The notes below the pieces were generated by a model that saw only the letters and a program-made list of their open reading frames with translations, ran no database searches and was not told the origin of the DNA. DNA of 64,000 nucleotides from Methylorubrum populi. Lineage in GTDB: Bacteria; Pseudomonadota; Alphaproteobacteria; Rhizobiales; Beijerinckiaceae. A program made the translations under genes and the position numbers. The stretch is from positions 1 through 64,000 of the forward strand of contig DYYG01000010.1 of assembly GCA_020741775.1 (NCBI GenBank), written 5' to 3'. Below are positions 48,474 through 58,160 of this stretch, piece after piece (within the stretch, counting starts at the first letter, position 1; each line of letters opens with the position of its first letter).

Positions 48474-50135
48474 ATGATCCACGCCACTATCGGGGCTCCC
48501 TCCGCTGAACCCGGCCCCTGTTCGGCGCAAGAGACCACTCAAGAGACCACTGACGAGAGAACGCCGGTCGGCGCCCCCTCACGCCGGAGCGTGGTGGCAG
48601 GGCTCGCCGCTGCCGGCTTCGCCGCCGGGCTGCCCGTCGGGGCCGTGGCGGATGACGGCGCGAGCCCCCGCCCCTTCGGCCCGGAGACCTTCGAGGCGAT
48701 GGCGCGGGATCTGGTGAGCCGCCCCTTCGACGGCGCCTTCCCCCCTCTTCCGGCGGCGCTGGCGCAGCTCGATTACGATGGGTGGCGCGATATCCGCTTC
48801 CGGCCGGACCACGCTCTCCTCGGGGAAGCCGGCGGACCGTTCCGGCTCCAGCTCTTCCATCGCGGCTTTCTCTATCCCCGCCCCGTCGATGTCAGCCTCG
48901 TGCGCGACGGCGTGGCAACGCCGGTCCGCTACGATCCAGCCCTGTTCAATTTCGGGCGGACCCGGATCGACGGTCCTCTGCCGGCGGATCTCGGCTTTGC
49001 CGGAATCCGCATCCACGCGCCGCTCAACCGGCCCGACCGGCTCGACGAGCTGATCGTCTTCGTCGGCGCCAGCTATTTCCGCTTCCTCGGTCAGGACCAG
49101 CTCTACGGCCTCTCGGCCCGCGGCCTCGCCATCGGGACGGACGGCGCCCAGGAGGAATTCCCCCTGTTTCGCGCCTTCTTCATCGAAGTGCCGCCCGCGG
49201 GGGCGACGACGCTGACGATCCACGCCCTGCTCGATGGCCCGTCCACGGTCGGGGCCTACCGCTTCGTGGTGGAGCCGGGGCGCGAGACCGTCCTGCAGGT
49301 GAGCGCGACCCTCTATCCCCGCCAGACCCTGTCGGCCGTCGGCATCGCGCCGCTGACCTCGATGTTCTTCATCAACGAGACCGATCGCGGCCATAGCGAC
49401 GATTACCGCCCGGAACTGCATGATTCGGATGGGCTTCAGCTCGCGACCGGCTCCGGCGAGTGGCTGTGGCGTCCCCTCGACAATCCGCGGGAGCGACGCA
49501 TCTCGACCTTCCTCGACCGGGATCCGAAGGGCTTCGGCCTGATGCAGCGCGACCGAAACTTTGCCAGCTACCAGGATCTCGAAGCCGGCTACGAGCGCCG
49601 GCCCGGCTACTTCGTGGAGCCGGAGGGCGCCTGGGGCGAAGGCAGCGTCGTCCTGGTCGAGCTGCCGACCGATAACGAGACCGCCGACAACATCGTCGCC
49701 TTCTGGCGACCGAAGGCACCCTATCCGGCCGGTGAGCCGGTACGGCTCGGCTATCGCCTGCGGGCACACGCCGCCGAGGCCCTGCATCCCAACGGACGGG
49801 TGGTGAACACCTTCACCGCCGAGGCCGCGGCGAGCGGCGCCGCCCGCCGCGCGCCGGATCAGGCCTCCCTGCGCAGCCGGCGCTTCCTGATCGATTTCGG
49901 CGGCGGCACGCTGGAGACACTCGGCGCGGATCCCTCCCCGCCCGAGATCGTCGCGACCGCCAGCATCGGCCGGATCACTGCGACATCCATCGTGCCCAAT
50001 CCCCATATCGGCGGCTTCCGCGTCGCCCTGGACGTGCGGGTCGACGGGCCGGGCACGACCGAGTTGCGGGCCTATTTGCGCAAGGGCGATCAGGCCTTGA
50101 CCGAGACATGGTCCTATCCCTGGAGTGTGGCGTGA
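48474..50135 (+). CDS. Periplasmic glucan biosynthesis protein OpgG/OpgD (MdoG family)
   Basis: Builds or trims osmoregulated periplasmic beta-glucans. The product is 553 residues from the ATG at 48474, behind GGGGACGGA. The N terminus is long, with a twin-arginine-type signal (SRRSVVAGLAAAGFAAGLP). Tat export points to OpgD rather than OpgG. Family blocks seen: LDYDGWRDIRFRPDHALL, YFRFLGQDQLYGLSARGLAI and the conserved MFFINETDRGHSDDYRPELHDSDGL region. RDRNFASYQDLEAGYERRP fits the C-terminal immunoglobulin-linked part. The stop overlaps the next GNAT gene by four bases. Confidence 0.9.
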   Translation: MIHATIGAPSAEPGPCSAQETTQETTDERTPVGAPSRRSVVAGLAAAGFAAGLPVGAVADDGASPRPFGPETFEAMARDLVSRPFDGAFPPLPAALAQLDYDGWRDIRFRPDHALLGEAGGPFRLQLFHRGFLYPRPVDVSLVRDGVATPVRYDPALFNFGRTRIDGPLPADLGFAGIRIHAPLNRPDRLDELIVFVGASYFRFLGQDQLYGLSARGLAIGTDGAQEEFPLFRAFFIEVPPAGATTLTIHALLDGPSTVGAYRFVVEPGRETVLQVSATLYPRQTLSAVGIAPLTSMFFINETDRGHSDDYRPELHDSDGLQLATGSGEWLWRPLDNPRERRISTFLDRDPKGFGLMQRDRNFASYQDLEAGYERRPGYFVEPEGAWGEGSVVLVELPTDNETADNIVAFWRPKAPYPAGEPVRLGYRLRAHAAEALHPNGRVVNTFTAEAAASGAARRAPDQASLRSRRFLIDFGGGTLETLGADPSPPEIVATASIGRITATSIVPNPHIGGFRVALDVRVDGPGTTELRAYLRKGDQALTETWSYPWSVA

Positions 50136-50659
50136 GCACTCCCGACGGGCGCAGCGCCGCCCGATTGCAGGTCGAGATCCGACTTGCGCAGCTGGCGGAT
50201 CTCGATGCCTTGGTGGCCCTGGAGCAGGCCGCCTTCACCATGGATCGGGCCGAGCGGCGGGCGATCCGTCACGCGATCCGCTCCCCCAGCATGACTTTGC
50301 TCGTCGCGCTGGCGCAGGACGAGGCGGAGAAGACGGCCGGGCAAGACGAGCCCGAGATCCTCGTCGGCGCCGCGACCATCGAACGGCGGCGCACCAGCCG
50401 CGTCGCGCGGCTGTCCTCCCTCGCTGTCGCGCCGGCCCGCGCCGGCGCCGGCCTCGGCCGCCGCCTGCTGCTGGCCGCCGAGGCCGATGCCCGCGCCCAT
50501 GGCTGCGAGCGGCTCCGCCTGGAGGTGCGCGCCGACAATGGCGGCGGCATCCGGCTCTACGAGCGGGGCGGCTATGCGCGGTACGGGATTAAAACCGACT
50601 ATTACGAGGATGGCATGGAGGCGTGGTGCTACGAGAAGGCGCTGAACACGTCCGAGTGA
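50132..50659 (+). CDS. GNAT-family acetyltransferase (RimI-like)
   Basis: The product is 175 residues from a GTG that overlaps the stop of the glucan gene (GTGA). The ATG at 50108 is an alternative but lies inside the upstream gene. The acetyl-CoA loop is LSSLAVAPARAGAGLGRRLLL, then LRLEVRADNGGGIRLYERGGYAR, typical of RimI-like enzymes. The substrate may be a protein N terminus or a small molecule. The overlap indicates co-translation with the glucan protein. Confidence 0.84.
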   Translation: MSTPDGRSAARLQVEIRLAQLADLDALVALEQAAFTMDRAERRAIRHAIRSPSMTLLVALAQDEAEKTAGQDEPEILVGAATIERRRTSRVARLSSLAVAPARAGAGLGRRLLLAAEADARAHGCERLRLEVRADNGGGIRLYERGGYARYGIKTDYYEDGMEAWCYEKALNTSE

Positions 50660-50823
50660 GGGGATAGGGGCCACGTTGTGCGCCGCGGCGCAGGTGCGCC
50701 AGCGCACTGGCGAAACCGTCGTGGCGGCACAAGTTCAGCCCCACCGAGGGGGTTAGGCGGGCTCCGCGGAACGCCGTTCCGATCGGCCGCCCCAGAGCGC
50801 CGCCCCATAACGAAGAGACCCGA

Positions 50824-51909
50824 ATGCCGTCCCTGTTCGATCCCATCACGCTCGGCGCGCTGACGCTGCCGAACCGTATCCTCATGGCCCCTCTCACCCG
50901 TGGCCGCGCGACCCGAACCCACGTCCCGACGCCGATGATGGCCGAGTATTACGCCCAGCGGGCGAGCGCCGGCCTGATCATCTCCGAGGCCACCGGCATC
51001 AGCCAGGAAGGCCTCGGCTGGCCCTACGCACCCGGCATCTGGTCCGATGAGCAGGTCGAGGCCTGGAAGCCAGTGGTGAAGGCGGTCCACGACGCGGGCG
51101 GGCGCATCGTCTCCCAGCTCTGGCACATGGGCTACCTCGTCCATTCCGATTTCCTCGGCGGCGAGCCGCCGGTCGCCCCCTCCGTCGCCACCGCCCCCGA
51201 TGAGGCGCATACCTACGAGGGCAAGAAGCCCTACAGCCAGGCCCGCGCCCTGCGGGAGGATGAGATTCCGCGCCTCATCGCCGATTACGAGCGGGCCGCG
51301 CGCAACGCCCTCGCGGCGGGCTTCGACGGCGTGCAGATCCACGCGGCCAACGGCTACCTGCTCGACGAATTCATCCGCGACGGCAGCAACAAGCGCAGCG
51401 ACCGCTACGGCGGCTCGGTCGAAAACCGGGTGCGGCTGGTGACCAAGGTGGCGCAGGCGGTGGCCGGCGTGGTCGGCCCCGAGCGCACCGGAATCCGCTT
51501 CTCGCCCAACGGCCCGATTCAGGGCGTGGACGATTCCAACCCGCACGAGACCTTCGGCCTCGCCGCCGAGATGATGGAGCGGGTCGGCCTCGCCTTCATC
51601 GAGCTGCGCGAGCCGGGCCCGAACGGCACCTTCGGCAAGGCGACGGTGGCTCCCGTGGCGCCGGTCATCAAGGAGCGCTTCGGCGGCCCCGTCATCCTGA
51701 ACTGCGACTATGACGGCGAGCGCGCGAAGGCTGCGGTCGCGTCGGGCGAGGCGGATGCCATCGCCTTCGGCCGCCCCTACATCGCCAATCCGGACCTGCC
51801 GGAGCGCATCGCCGAGGGCGTGCCGTTCAACAAGGACGACATCAAGACCTGGTACAGCCAGGGCCCCGAAGGCTACATCGACTATCCGGTCCTGTCGCAG
51901 GCGGCCTGA
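50824..51909 (+). CDS. Old Yellow Enzyme family ene-reductase (NemA-like)
   Basis: FMN enzyme reducing activated C=C bonds with NAD(P)H. The product is 361 residues behind GAAGAGA. It has an (alpha/beta)8 barrel with LPNRILMAPLTRGRATRTHVP at the start, the substrate-binding pair in FDGVQIHAANGYLLDEFIRD (His and Asn), and the conserved RSDRYGGSVENR. The FMN phosphate site lies in EADAIAFGRPYIANPDLP. Native substrate unknown. The gene ends in a perfect 14-bp hairpin. Confidence 0.92.
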   Translation: MPSLFDPITLGALTLPNRILMAPLTRGRATRTHVPTPMMAEYYAQRASAGLIISEATGISQEGLGWPYAPGIWSDEQVEAWKPVVKAVHDAGGRIVSQLWHMGYLVHSDFLGGEPPVAPSVATAPDEAHTYEGKKPYSQARALREDEIPRLIADYERAARNALAAGFDGVQIHAANGYLLDEFIRDGSNKRSDRYGGSVENRVRLVTKVAQAVAGVVGPERTGIRFSPNGPIQGVDDSNPHETFGLAAEMMERVGLAFIELREPGPNGTFGKATVAPVAPVIKERFGGPVILNCDYDGERAKAAVASGEADAIAFGRPYIANPDLPERIAEGVPFNKDDIKTWYSQGPEGYIDYPVLSQAA

Positions 51910-51945
51910 CGCCGCCCGCAGGATCACCCTTCACACCCACGCCGA

Positions 51946-51981
51946 ACAAGGGCGGCCCCGCGACGGTGGGGCCGCCCTTGT
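51946..51981. terminator. Perfect 14-bp hairpin after the ene-reductase
   Basis: ACAAGGGCGGCCCC-N8-GGGGCCGCCCTTGT, perfect 14-bp stem ending 17 nt before the HAD gene ATG. Strong terminator-like fold without a U tract. It may instead shape the 5' leader of the HAD mRNA. Confidence 0.6.
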
Positions 51982-51998
51982 CATGGAGAGACGCCACG

Positions 51999-52721
51999 AT
52001 GCCGAAGGTCGCCGCTTCGCCGGGCCCCTCCCCCTACCGCCTCGTGGTCTTCGATTTCGACGGGACGCTGGCCGACACCTTCCCCTGGTTCTGCGCGAAC
52101 CTCAACGCCGTGGCCGAACGCTACCGTTTCCGCAGGGTCGAGGCGGGGGAGACGGAGCGGCTGCGCAGCCTGAGCGCCCGCGCGATCCTGGCGGATCTCG
52201 GCATTCCGGGATGGAAGGTCCCGCTGATCGCCCGCCACATGCGGGCGCTGGCGACCCGTGACGCCGCCGCGACGCGCCTGTTCCCCGGCGTGCCGGAGAT
52301 GCTCGCCCGGCTCGAAGCCGCCGGGCTCGGGCTGGCCGTGGTCAGTTCCAACAGCGAAGCGAATGTCCGCCGGGCGCTCGGGCCCTCGGCGAGCTTGGTC
52401 CGGCACTATGCCTGCGGCGCCTCGCTGTTCGGCAAGGCACGCCATCTGCGATCCGTCGCGCGGAAGGCGGGCGTGCCGCCGGCCGCCGCGCTCGCGGTGG
52501 GGGACGAGATCCGTGACGGCGAGGCCGCGGCCCGGGCCGGATGCGCCTTCGCGGCGGTGGCCTGGGGCTATAACAGCCCACAGGCTTTGGCCGGCCTGAA
52601 GCCGGCCTTTCTGTTTGGCGAGGTGGAGGAGGTCGCGACGGCCCTGATGGGCCGCGCTTACTGCCCCGCGCGGGCGCCGGGGACGATCGAGGAGCCGGCG
52701 CCGCTGCCGAACGGCTCGTAG
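51999..52721 (+). CDS. HAD-superfamily phosphatase
   Basis: The product is 240 residues from the ATG at 51999 (MPKVAASPGPSPYRLVVFDF), behind GGAGAG. The nucleophile motif is VFDFDGTLADT, motif II is AVVSSNSEANV (Ser instead of the usual Thr-rich form) and motif IV is AVGDEIRDGEAAARAG. Cap insert type 1 resembling phosphoglycolate phosphatase-like enzymes. Substrate not predictable. The 3' end overlaps the convergent bamE gene by 64 nt. Confidence 0.85.
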   Translation: MPKVAASPGPSPYRLVVFDFDGTLADTFPWFCANLNAVAERYRFRRVEAGETERLRSLSARAILADLGIPGWKVPLIARHMRALATRDAAATRLFPGVPEMLARLEAAGLGLAVVSSNSEANVRRALGPSASLVRHYACGASLFGKARHLRSVARKAGVPPAAALAVGDEIRDGEAAARAGCAFAAVAWGYNSPQALAGLKPAFLFGEVEEVATALMGRAYCPARAPGTIEEPAPLPNGS

Positions 52722-53155
52722 CGGGTGAGGCCGCGGAAAAGCTGGCTGAGGAAGGCGCGGTCGGCGCCGCTCGCCGGAGTCTTGCGCTCGATGAAGTCGA
52801 ACACGCGGCCGTCCTGCAGGCCGTACAGGGCGATGCGCTCGACCCGCATGCCCTGGTTGAAATACACCGCCGTGACCTTCTGGTCCTCGACCTGCTCGCC
52901 GAGGAACATCACCGTGCGGCGGGTGTTCTGGCTGATGTAGTACCAGGACTTGTTGCCCACCGTGGAGACGGTGGACGGGCTGCCGAGGATCTGCAGCACC
53001 TGCTCGGCGCTCATGCCCGGCTTGACCGTGGCCAGAGCCGCCTGGTCGATCTGATAGCCGTGGCGGATCTCCTCGCCGATGCAGCCTGAGACGCCGATCG
53101 CGACGGAGCCAAGGACGGCGGCGCGGGCAAGCGACGAGACGAGACGGCGCGACAT
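52658..53155 (-). CDS. bamE: Outer-membrane assembly lipoprotein BamE
   Basis: Lipoprotein subunit of the BAM complex. The product is 165 residues from the ATG at 53155, behind GGGGGG. Lipobox ...AIGVSGC directs lipidation of the Cys near residue 24. SmpA/OmlA core: IDQAALATVKPGMSAEQVLQILGSPSTVS, then SWYYISQNTRR. bamA lies at 14-16 kb in this window. The C-terminal tail (GSSIVPGARAGQ) is encoded in DNA shared with the convergent HAD gene. Confidence 0.88.
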   Translation of the reverse strand: MSRRLVSSLARAAVLGSVAIGVSGCIGEEIRHGYQIDQAALATVKPGMSAEQVLQILGSPSTVSTVGNKSWYYISQNTRRTVMFLGEQVEDQKVTAVYFNQGMRVERIALYGLQDGRVFDFIERKTPASGADRAFLSQLFRGLTRYEPFGSGAGSSIVPGARAGQ

Positions 53156-53312
53156 CGGCCCCCCTGATTTCCTGCAAAGTGGGCCGACATCCGCGGCGCG
53201 ATTGGCCTCGCGCGTCTTCGGACTTGCACCCTGGTCCACGGTTGCCGTACCGCGGGGTTATGGCTTTGACAAGGCAAGCTCGGCCACAGAGCCGGCCCAT
53301 CCGGTGGACCGC

Positions 53313-53879
53313 ATGATCACGGGGCTGTTCCGCCGCGCCGGCCAGCGGCGCCAGACGATCCAGTCGTTGCACCGGCGGATCGGCGAGGCCGCGCGCCGGC
53401 CCGGCCTCTATACCGGCCTCGGGGTGCCCGACACCGTGGAGGGCCGGTTCGAGGCCCTGAGCCTGCACGTGATCCTGGTGTTGCGCCGCCTCGGCCAACT
53501 GCCGGCCCCGGCGGCGGACGTGGCGCAGGATCTGGTCGATTCGGTCTTCCTGCAGCTCGACGCCGCTTTGCGCGAGACCGGCATCGGCGACATGGGGGTG
53601 CCGAAGCGGATCAAGAAGCTCGGCGCCTCGTTCTACGCCCGGGCCAGCGCCTACGGCGCGGCGCTCGAAGCCGGCGACCGGGCCGCCCTCACCGCCGCCC
53701 TCGCCCGCAACCTGCTCGACCGCGACGATCCGGACGCCGCCGGCCCGCTCGCCGCCTATGCCGAAGCGGCCGCCGCCGCCCTCTCGGCCCAGGATCTCGA
53801 CGGGCTGCTGGAGCAGGGCCCCCGCTTCCCCGAGCCGGCCGCGGACAGCACCCGAGCCGGCGCAGGAGACATGCGATGA
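53313..53879 (+). CDS. Ubiquinol-cytochrome c chaperone-type protein
   Basis: Related to Cbp3, which assists cytochrome b assembly in mitochondria and alphaproteobacteria. The product is 188 residues from MITGLFRRAGQRRQTIQSLH, with GGTGGA before the ATG. Family blocks: LYTGLGVPDTVEGRFEALSLHVILVL and GDMGVPKRIKKLGASFYARASAY. It is divergent from bamE and its stop overlaps the ATG of the DUF177 gene (ATGA). This neighbourhood (bamE, chaperone, DUF177, plsX, fabH, ihfA) is typical of Rhizobiales. Confidence 0.87.
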   Translation: MITGLFRRAGQRRQTIQSLHRRIGEAARRPGLYTGLGVPDTVEGRFEALSLHVILVLRRLGQLPAPAADVAQDLVDSVFLQLDAALRETGIGDMGVPKRIKKLGASFYARASAYGAALEAGDRAALTAALARNLLDRDDPDAAGPLAAYAEAAAAALSAQDLDGLLEQGPRFPEPAADSTRAGAGDMR

Positions 53880-54394
53880 CGTCCAGAACCGAGGGTCCGC
53901 TCTCCCGCTCCATCAATGTCGAGCGGCTGCCGAAGGACCGCGCCGAGATCGTCGTCGAGGCGAGTCCGGCGGAATGCGAAGCGCTGGCCCGCGATTTCAA
54001 GATTCCCTCCATCCGCGACCTTACCGGCCGCTTCTCCTTGAGCGGATCCCTGAACCGGCTGCGAGCCGAGGGCCGGGTCGAGGCCGTGGTGACGCAGGTC
54101 TGCACCGTGACGCTGGAGCCCTTCGAGGCGACGGTCTCCGAACCCGTCGAGGTCGAGTTCACCAATGCCGACATCCTGGAAGGCACCGAGGCCGAGGATG
54201 TCGAGCTGCCCGACCCGATCGTGAACGGACGCATCGATTTCGGAGTGCTGACCGCGGAGTTCCTGGCACTGGGGCTCGACCCCTATCCGCGCAAGCCCGG
54301 CGTCGCCTTCGAGACCGTGACGGTCGGCGAAGAGCCCCTGCCCTTCGCCGATCTCGCCGCCCTGCGCGGCAAGCTCGGCTCCGACCCGGGCTGA
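53876..54394 (+). CDS. YceD/DUF177 family protein
   Basis: Conserved protein linked in many bacteria to rRNA or ribosome L32 (rpmF) and lipid genes; precise job unsettled. The product is 172 residues with ATGA overlap with the chaperone gene and AGGAG just upstream. The middle shows the DUF177 pattern VTQVCTVTLEPFEATVSEPVEVEF, where a single Cys replaces the Cys pair of some members. The usual rpmF is absent here; plsX is next at 159 nt. Confidence 0.85.
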   Translation: MTSRTEGPLSRSINVERLPKDRAEIVVEASPAECEALARDFKIPSIRDLTGRFSLSGSLNRLRAEGRVEAVVTQVCTVTLEPFEATVSEPVEVEFTNADILEGTEAEDVELPDPIVNGRIDFGVLTAEFLALGLDPYPRKPGVAFETVTVGEEPLPFADLAALRGKLGSDPG

Positions 54395-54553
54395 TCGCCG
54401 CTCCGCCCGGAATCCGCACCGCGAAAGAAAGTCTCAGTTTTTGTTTGCCCGGCCGGGCGCTGCCGCTATTTTGCGCGCCGCCGAGTCCGGGGCCGGCGAT
54501 GCCCCTCCCGCCCGCTTCTCTCCAGGCCCTCCCCGCGGCGTCCCGAAGGAATC

Positions 54554-55588
54554 ATGTCGAACCGCGTTTGCATCTCGCTCGACGCCATGGGCGGCGATCA
54601 CGGCCCCGCGACCGTCGTGCCCGGCGCGGCCATCGCCCGTGAGCGGCACCCCGAAACCCGCTTCATCATGTTCGGCGACGAGGCGGTTGTGCGCCCCCTG
54701 GTCGAGGCCGAGCCGCGCCTGAAGGATGCGGTCGAGATCCGGCACACCACCGTCTCCGTCGCCATGGACGACAAGCCGAGCCAGGCGGTGCGCCAGGGCC
54801 GGGGCAAGTCCTCGATGTGGCGGGCGATTCAGGCGGTGCGCGACGGGGAAGCCCAGGCCGCCGTCTCCGCCGGCAATACCGGCGCGCTGATGGCGATGTC
54901 GAAGATCTGCCTGAAGACCATGGCCGGCATCGAGCGCCCGGCCATCGCCTGCCTGTGGCCGACGGTGCGCGGCGAGAGCGTGGTGCTCGATGTCGGCGCC
55001 ACCATCGGCACCGATGCCGAGCATCTCGTCGAGATGGCGGTGATGGGCGCGGCCATGGCCCGCATCGTGCTCGACCTCGACCGGCCGACGGTGGGCCTGC
55101 TCAATGTCGGCACCGAGGAGATGAAGGGCAACGAGGCTGTGAAGGAGGCGGCCCGGCTCCTGCGCGAGAGCGAGCCGGCGCATTTCACCTATCACGGCTT
55201 CGTCGAGGGCACCGATCTCGGGCGCGGCACCACCGACGTGGTGGTGACCGAGGGCTTCACCGGCAACATCGCCCTCAAGACCGCGGAAGGCACCGCCAAG
55301 CAGATCGGCGCCTATCTCAAGGCCGCGATGGGGCGTACCCTGTCGGCGAAGATCGGCTACCTGTTCGCCCGGCAGGCCTTCGCGGCCCTGCGGGAGAAGA
55401 TGAACCCGAGCCGCGCCAATGGCGGCGTGTTCCTCGGGCTGGAAGGCATCGTCATCAAGAGCCACGGCTCGGAGAACGCACAAGGATTTGCCGCCGCGGT
55501 CGATCTTGCCCACGACATGGCCCGTCACGACCTGATGCGCACGATCCGGGACATGCTGGAGCAGACGCCGGCGGTCGCGCCGGCCTGA
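54554..55588 (+). CDS. plsX: Phosphate acyltransferase PlsX
   Basis: Makes acyl-phosphate from acyl-ACP for glycerolipid synthesis. The product is 344 residues from [21 protein letters not shown] (diagnostic), behind GAAGGA. Further blocks [37 protein letters not shown]. It is followed 50 nt later by fabH, the standard order. A U-poor sequence separates it from the DUF177 gene. Confidence 0.96.
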   Translation: MSNRVCISLDAMGGDHGPATVVPGAAIARERHPETRFIMFGDEAVVRPLVEAEPRLKDAVEIRHTTVSVAMDDKPSQAVRQGRGKSSMWRAIQAVRDGEAQAAVSAGNTGALMAMSKICLKTMAGIERPAIACLWPTVRGESVVLDVGATIGTDAEHLVEMAVMGAAMARIVLDLDRPTVGLLNVGTEEMKGNEAVKEAARLLRESEPAHFTYHGFVEGTDLGRGTTDVVVTEGFTGNIALKTAEGTAKQIGAYLKAAMGRTLSAKIGYLFARQAFAALREKMNPSRANGGVFLGLEGIVIKSHGSENAQGFAAAVDLAHDMARHDLMRTIRDMLEQTPAVAPA

Positions 55589-55638
55589 CCGCCGGACGCG
55601 AGACCGGCGCGACACGAAGTGAGAAAGGGACGGATCTG

Positions 55639-56619
55639 ATGGCGCAATGGCGCTCCGTCGTGGCCGGATGCGGGGCGTACCTGCCGGACACTATCGTCAC
55701 CAATACCGAGCTGGCCGAGCGGGGAATCGAGACCTCCGACGAGTGGATCGTGCAACGCACCGGCATCCGCCAGCGCCACATCGCGCGGGCGGATGAGACC
55801 ACCTCGGTGCTCGGCACCCGCGCGGCCCTGGCGGCCCTGGACGATGCGGGGCTCTCGCCGGCCGACATCGACCTCGTGATCTGCGCGACCTCGACGCCGG
55901 ACCACACCTTCCCCTCCACCGCCACCCAGATCCAGGCGGCGCTCGGGATCGAAAGCGGCTTTGCCTTCGATCTCCAAGCGGTCTGCGCCGGCTTCGTCTA
56001 CGCCGTCGCCACCGCCGACCGCTTCCTCTCGACCGGCGGCGCCAAGCGCGCCCTCGTCATCGGGGCCGAGACCTTCTCGCGGCTGCTCGACTGGGAGGAC
56101 CGCACCACCTGCGTGCTGTTCGGCGACGGCGCGGGCGCCATCGTGCTGGAAGCACGCGAGGGCGCGGGCACCAAGGACGACCGCGGCGTGCTCGCGAGTT
56201 GCCTGCGCTCGGACGGGCGGCATCGCAGCAAACTCTACGTCGATGGCGGCCCCGGCTCGACCGGCACCACCGGCAAGCTGCGGATGGAGGGCCGGGAGGT
56301 GTTCCGGTTCGCGGTCGGCTCGGTCACCGACGTGATCGAGGAGGCGTTCCGCGCCTCGGGCACCGATGCGGACGAGCTGTCGTGGTTCGTGCCGCACCAA
56401 GCCAACCGCCGGATCATCGAGGCCTCCGCCGACAAGCTCGGCATCGCCCGCGAGAAGGTGGTGCTCACCGTCGACCAGCACGGCAACACCTCGGCCGCCT
56501 CGATTCCTCTGGCGCTCGACGCGGCGCGCAAGGATGGGCGCATCCGCGAGGGCGACCTCGTGATGATCGAGGCGATCGGCGGCGGCTTCACCTGGGGGGC
56601 CGCGGTCATCCGCTGGTGA
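55639..56619 (+). CDS. fabH: 3-oxoacyl-ACP synthase III
   Basis: Starts fatty acid synthesis by joining acetyl-CoA to malonyl-ACP. The product is 326 residues from [20 protein letters not shown]. The ORF 54817-56619 extends far upstream only as a shadow of plsX. Active-site Cys in [13 protein letters not shown], His in [11 protein letters not shown] and Asn in [12 protein letters not shown]: a complete triad. Arg clusters in the ACP-binding region are present. Co-transcribed with plsX. Confidence 0.97.
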   Translation: MAQWRSVVAGCGAYLPDTIVTNTELAERGIETSDEWIVQRTGIRQRHIARADETTSVLGTRAALAALDDAGLSPADIDLVICATSTPDHTFPSTATQIQAALGIESGFAFDLQAVCAGFVYAVATADRFLSTGGAKRALVIGAETFSRLLDWEDRTTCVLFGDGAGAIVLEAREGAGTKDDRGVLASCLRSDGRHRSKLYVDGGPGSTGTTGKLRMEGREVFRFAVGSVTDVIEEAFRASGTDADELSWFVPHQANRRIIEASADKLGIAREKVVLTVDQHGNTSAASIPLALDAARKDGRIREGDLVMIEAIGGGFTWGAAVIRW

Positions 56620-56642
56620 GGCGTGCAACAGGCCCATTTCCT

Positions 56643-56665
56643 GTCAACCGCAAGGTTCGGTTGAC
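56643..56665 (+). terminator. Hairpin between fabH and ihfA
   Basis: GTCAACCG-CAAGGTT-CGGTTGAC, perfect 8-bp stem without a T run, overlapping the predicted -35 box of ihfA. It may be a terminator or part of an operator. Confidence 0.4.
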
Positions 56666-56689
56666 CATCGCCCGTCTGCCGATTAGCGT
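56661..56689 (+). promoter_or_regulatory. Promoter candidate for ihfA
   Basis: TTGACC, 17 nt, TAGCGT, ending 54 nt before the ihfA ATG. Good -35, modest -10. Confidence 0.4.
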
Positions 56690-56742
56690 GTCCGATCATA
56701 GAGATACGCGGCGGGGCACGACTCGGCCGCAAGGGGGAGCGC

Positions 56743-57069
56743 ATGGCAGGCAAGACGGTCACACGCGCAGATTTGAGCGAGGCCGTCTATCAGCAGGTCG
56801 GCCTCTCGCGGTCCGAATCGGCGGCTCTGGTCGAGACGGTGCTCGCCGAGATCTGCAACTGCCTGTCGTCGGGCGAGACGGTGAAGCTGTCCTCGTTCGG
56901 GTCCTTCGTCGTGCGCTCCAAGGGTAAGCGGATCGGCCGCAACCCGAAGACCGGCGTCGAGGTCGAGATCGAGCCGCGTCAGGTGATGGTGTTCAAACCC
57001 TCGAACGTGCTCAAGGCGCGCATCAATGGCGGCCACGTCAACGGGCACGACACCGACGAGGACGAATAA
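56743..57069 (+). CDS. ihfA: Integration host factor alpha subunit
   Basis: Nucleoid protein bending DNA, needed among others for sigma-54 promoters. The product is 108 residues behind GGGGGAG. HU/IHF fold: [20 protein letters not shown] at the N terminus, [25 protein letters not shown] with the intercalating Pro arm, and [16 protein letters not shown]. The acidic tail (HDTDEDE) is longer than in E. coli. It sits downstream of fabH as in other alphaproteobacteria. Confidence 0.93.
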   Translation: MAGKTVTRADLSEAVYQQVGLSRSESAALVETVLAEICNCLSSGETVKLSSFGSFVVRSKGKRIGRNPKTGVEVEIEPRQVMVFKPSNVLKARINGGHVNGHDTDEDE

Positions 57070-57131
57070 TCCGGGCGGGTTTTCTCGGCCGCGTACCGCG
57101 TATCCGCCGGATAATGGATTGAGGCGCTGCC

Positions 57132-57611
57132 ATGGGACTGCCGCTCGAATCCCCCGCCCTCGAAGCCTCTGCCGATGAGGAGCGCGGCGAGAAGCATCCC
57201 GGGGCCTTCCGCACCATCACCGAGGTCTCCGAGGATCTCGGCGTGCCGCAGCATGTCCTGCGCTTCTGGGAGAGCCGCTTCAGCCAGATCAAGCCGCTGA
57301 AGCGGGCCGGCGGGCGGCGCTATTACCGCCCCGACGATGTCGATCTGCTCAGAGGCGTGCGGCGGTTGCTGCACGGGCAGGGCTACACCATCCGTGGAGC
57401 CCAGCGCATCCTCAAGGAAAGCGGCGTGCGCTTCGTCCAGGCCGTGGGCCGGGGCGAGGAGGAGGCCGGCGCGCCGACCGGCTCCGAGCGTGATCTCGAC
57501 ACCCTCGAGGCGGCGGCCTCCGACCGGCGCGCCCTGGAAGCGGCGCTCACCGACCTGCGTGCCTGCCGGGCCCTGCTCGCCGGCCTCGACGACGCGGAGG
57601 TCATGGCCTAG
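57132..57611 (+). CDS. MerR-family transcriptional regulator
   Basis: The product is 159 residues. The winged-helix N terminus [25 protein letters not shown], then [26 protein letters not shown], is a textbook MerR DNA-binding domain. The C-terminal part is short with an Ala/Leu-rich helix, no obvious metal cysteines, so it is not a metal sensor. The ihfA-merR pair is widely conserved in alphaproteobacteria. Targets unknown. No tRNA-Pro, often found near by in relatives, is visible. Confidence 0.88.
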   Translation: MGLPLESPALEASADEERGEKHPGAFRTITEVSEDLGVPQHVLRFWESRFSQIKPLKRAGGRRYYRPDDVDLLRGVRRLLHGQGYTIRGAQRILKESGVRFVQAVGRGEEEAGAPTGSERDLDTLEAAASDRRALEAALTDLRACRALLAGLDDAEVMA

Positions 57612-57740
57612 GGGCCGGCACTCTCAGATCCGACCGCCGGACTCGCTTGCGCGCAAAGCATTGTCCGGTCTTGCGGATTTTTGCGTGCTCGTGTCTTCCG
57701 GCCAACCTGAACTTTACCGGCGCCCCCGCGTTGAGGCGCC

Positions 57741-58160
57741 ATGGCCTCCCCTCCCCCCCGGATGTCTCCGACCCAGGAGCTCATCGCCCGCTTGATGCGG
57801 ATTGTGCGCGCCTGCCCGGAAGCGGCCAACGAGGTGCTTGAGCTGATGTTCCTCGTCAGCCAGATCGAGGCCTCGACCACCGTCGATCGGGATTACCGCG
57901 ATGCCCGAAGGGTCATCAGCCGCCTGAGGGCGCCACTCTGGGACATGGGGCCGAGCGATCGCGGAACCCTGCTCAAGGCCGCCGAAACCATCCGCAGGGC
58001 CTGCGACCTCACCGACACCGACATTCCCTCCACGCCCTTCGCCGACCTCGGCGAGCGCGAGCGGGTCGAGCAGGCCCTGGCGAAAGCCCTGGCCGGACAA
58101 CTCGACGCAGCACAGATCGCCCGCGTGACCGGGGCCGTCGCCGCCGCGCTCCAGCACTGA
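57741..58160 (+). CDS. Hypothetical protein, 139 aa
   Basis: ATG at 57741 preceded by GAGG. The protein is mostly helical (LIARLMRIVRACPEAANEVLELMFLVSQIEA) with no signal peptide or known motif. Two cysteines (RACPEA, RACDL). Strong third-position G/C and lack of overlap support real coding. Function not recognised. Confidence 0.6.
   Translation: MASPPPRMSPTQELIARLMRIVRACPEAANEVLELMFLVSQIEASTTVDRDYRDARRVISRLRAPLWDMGPSDRGTLLKAAETIRRACDLTDTDIPSTPFADLGERERVEQALAKALAGQLDAAQIARVTGAVAAALQH

Noticed and set aside
54817-55638. 5' extension of the fabH frame
   Set aside because: An Arg/Gly-rich shadow of plsX. The FabH N terminus [12 protein letters not shown] with a ribosome site fixes the start at 55639.
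57612-57740. Possible tRNA gene after merR
   Set aside because: Relatives often have a tRNA-Pro here, but no T-loop GGTTCGAAT-type sequence or acceptor pairing was found.
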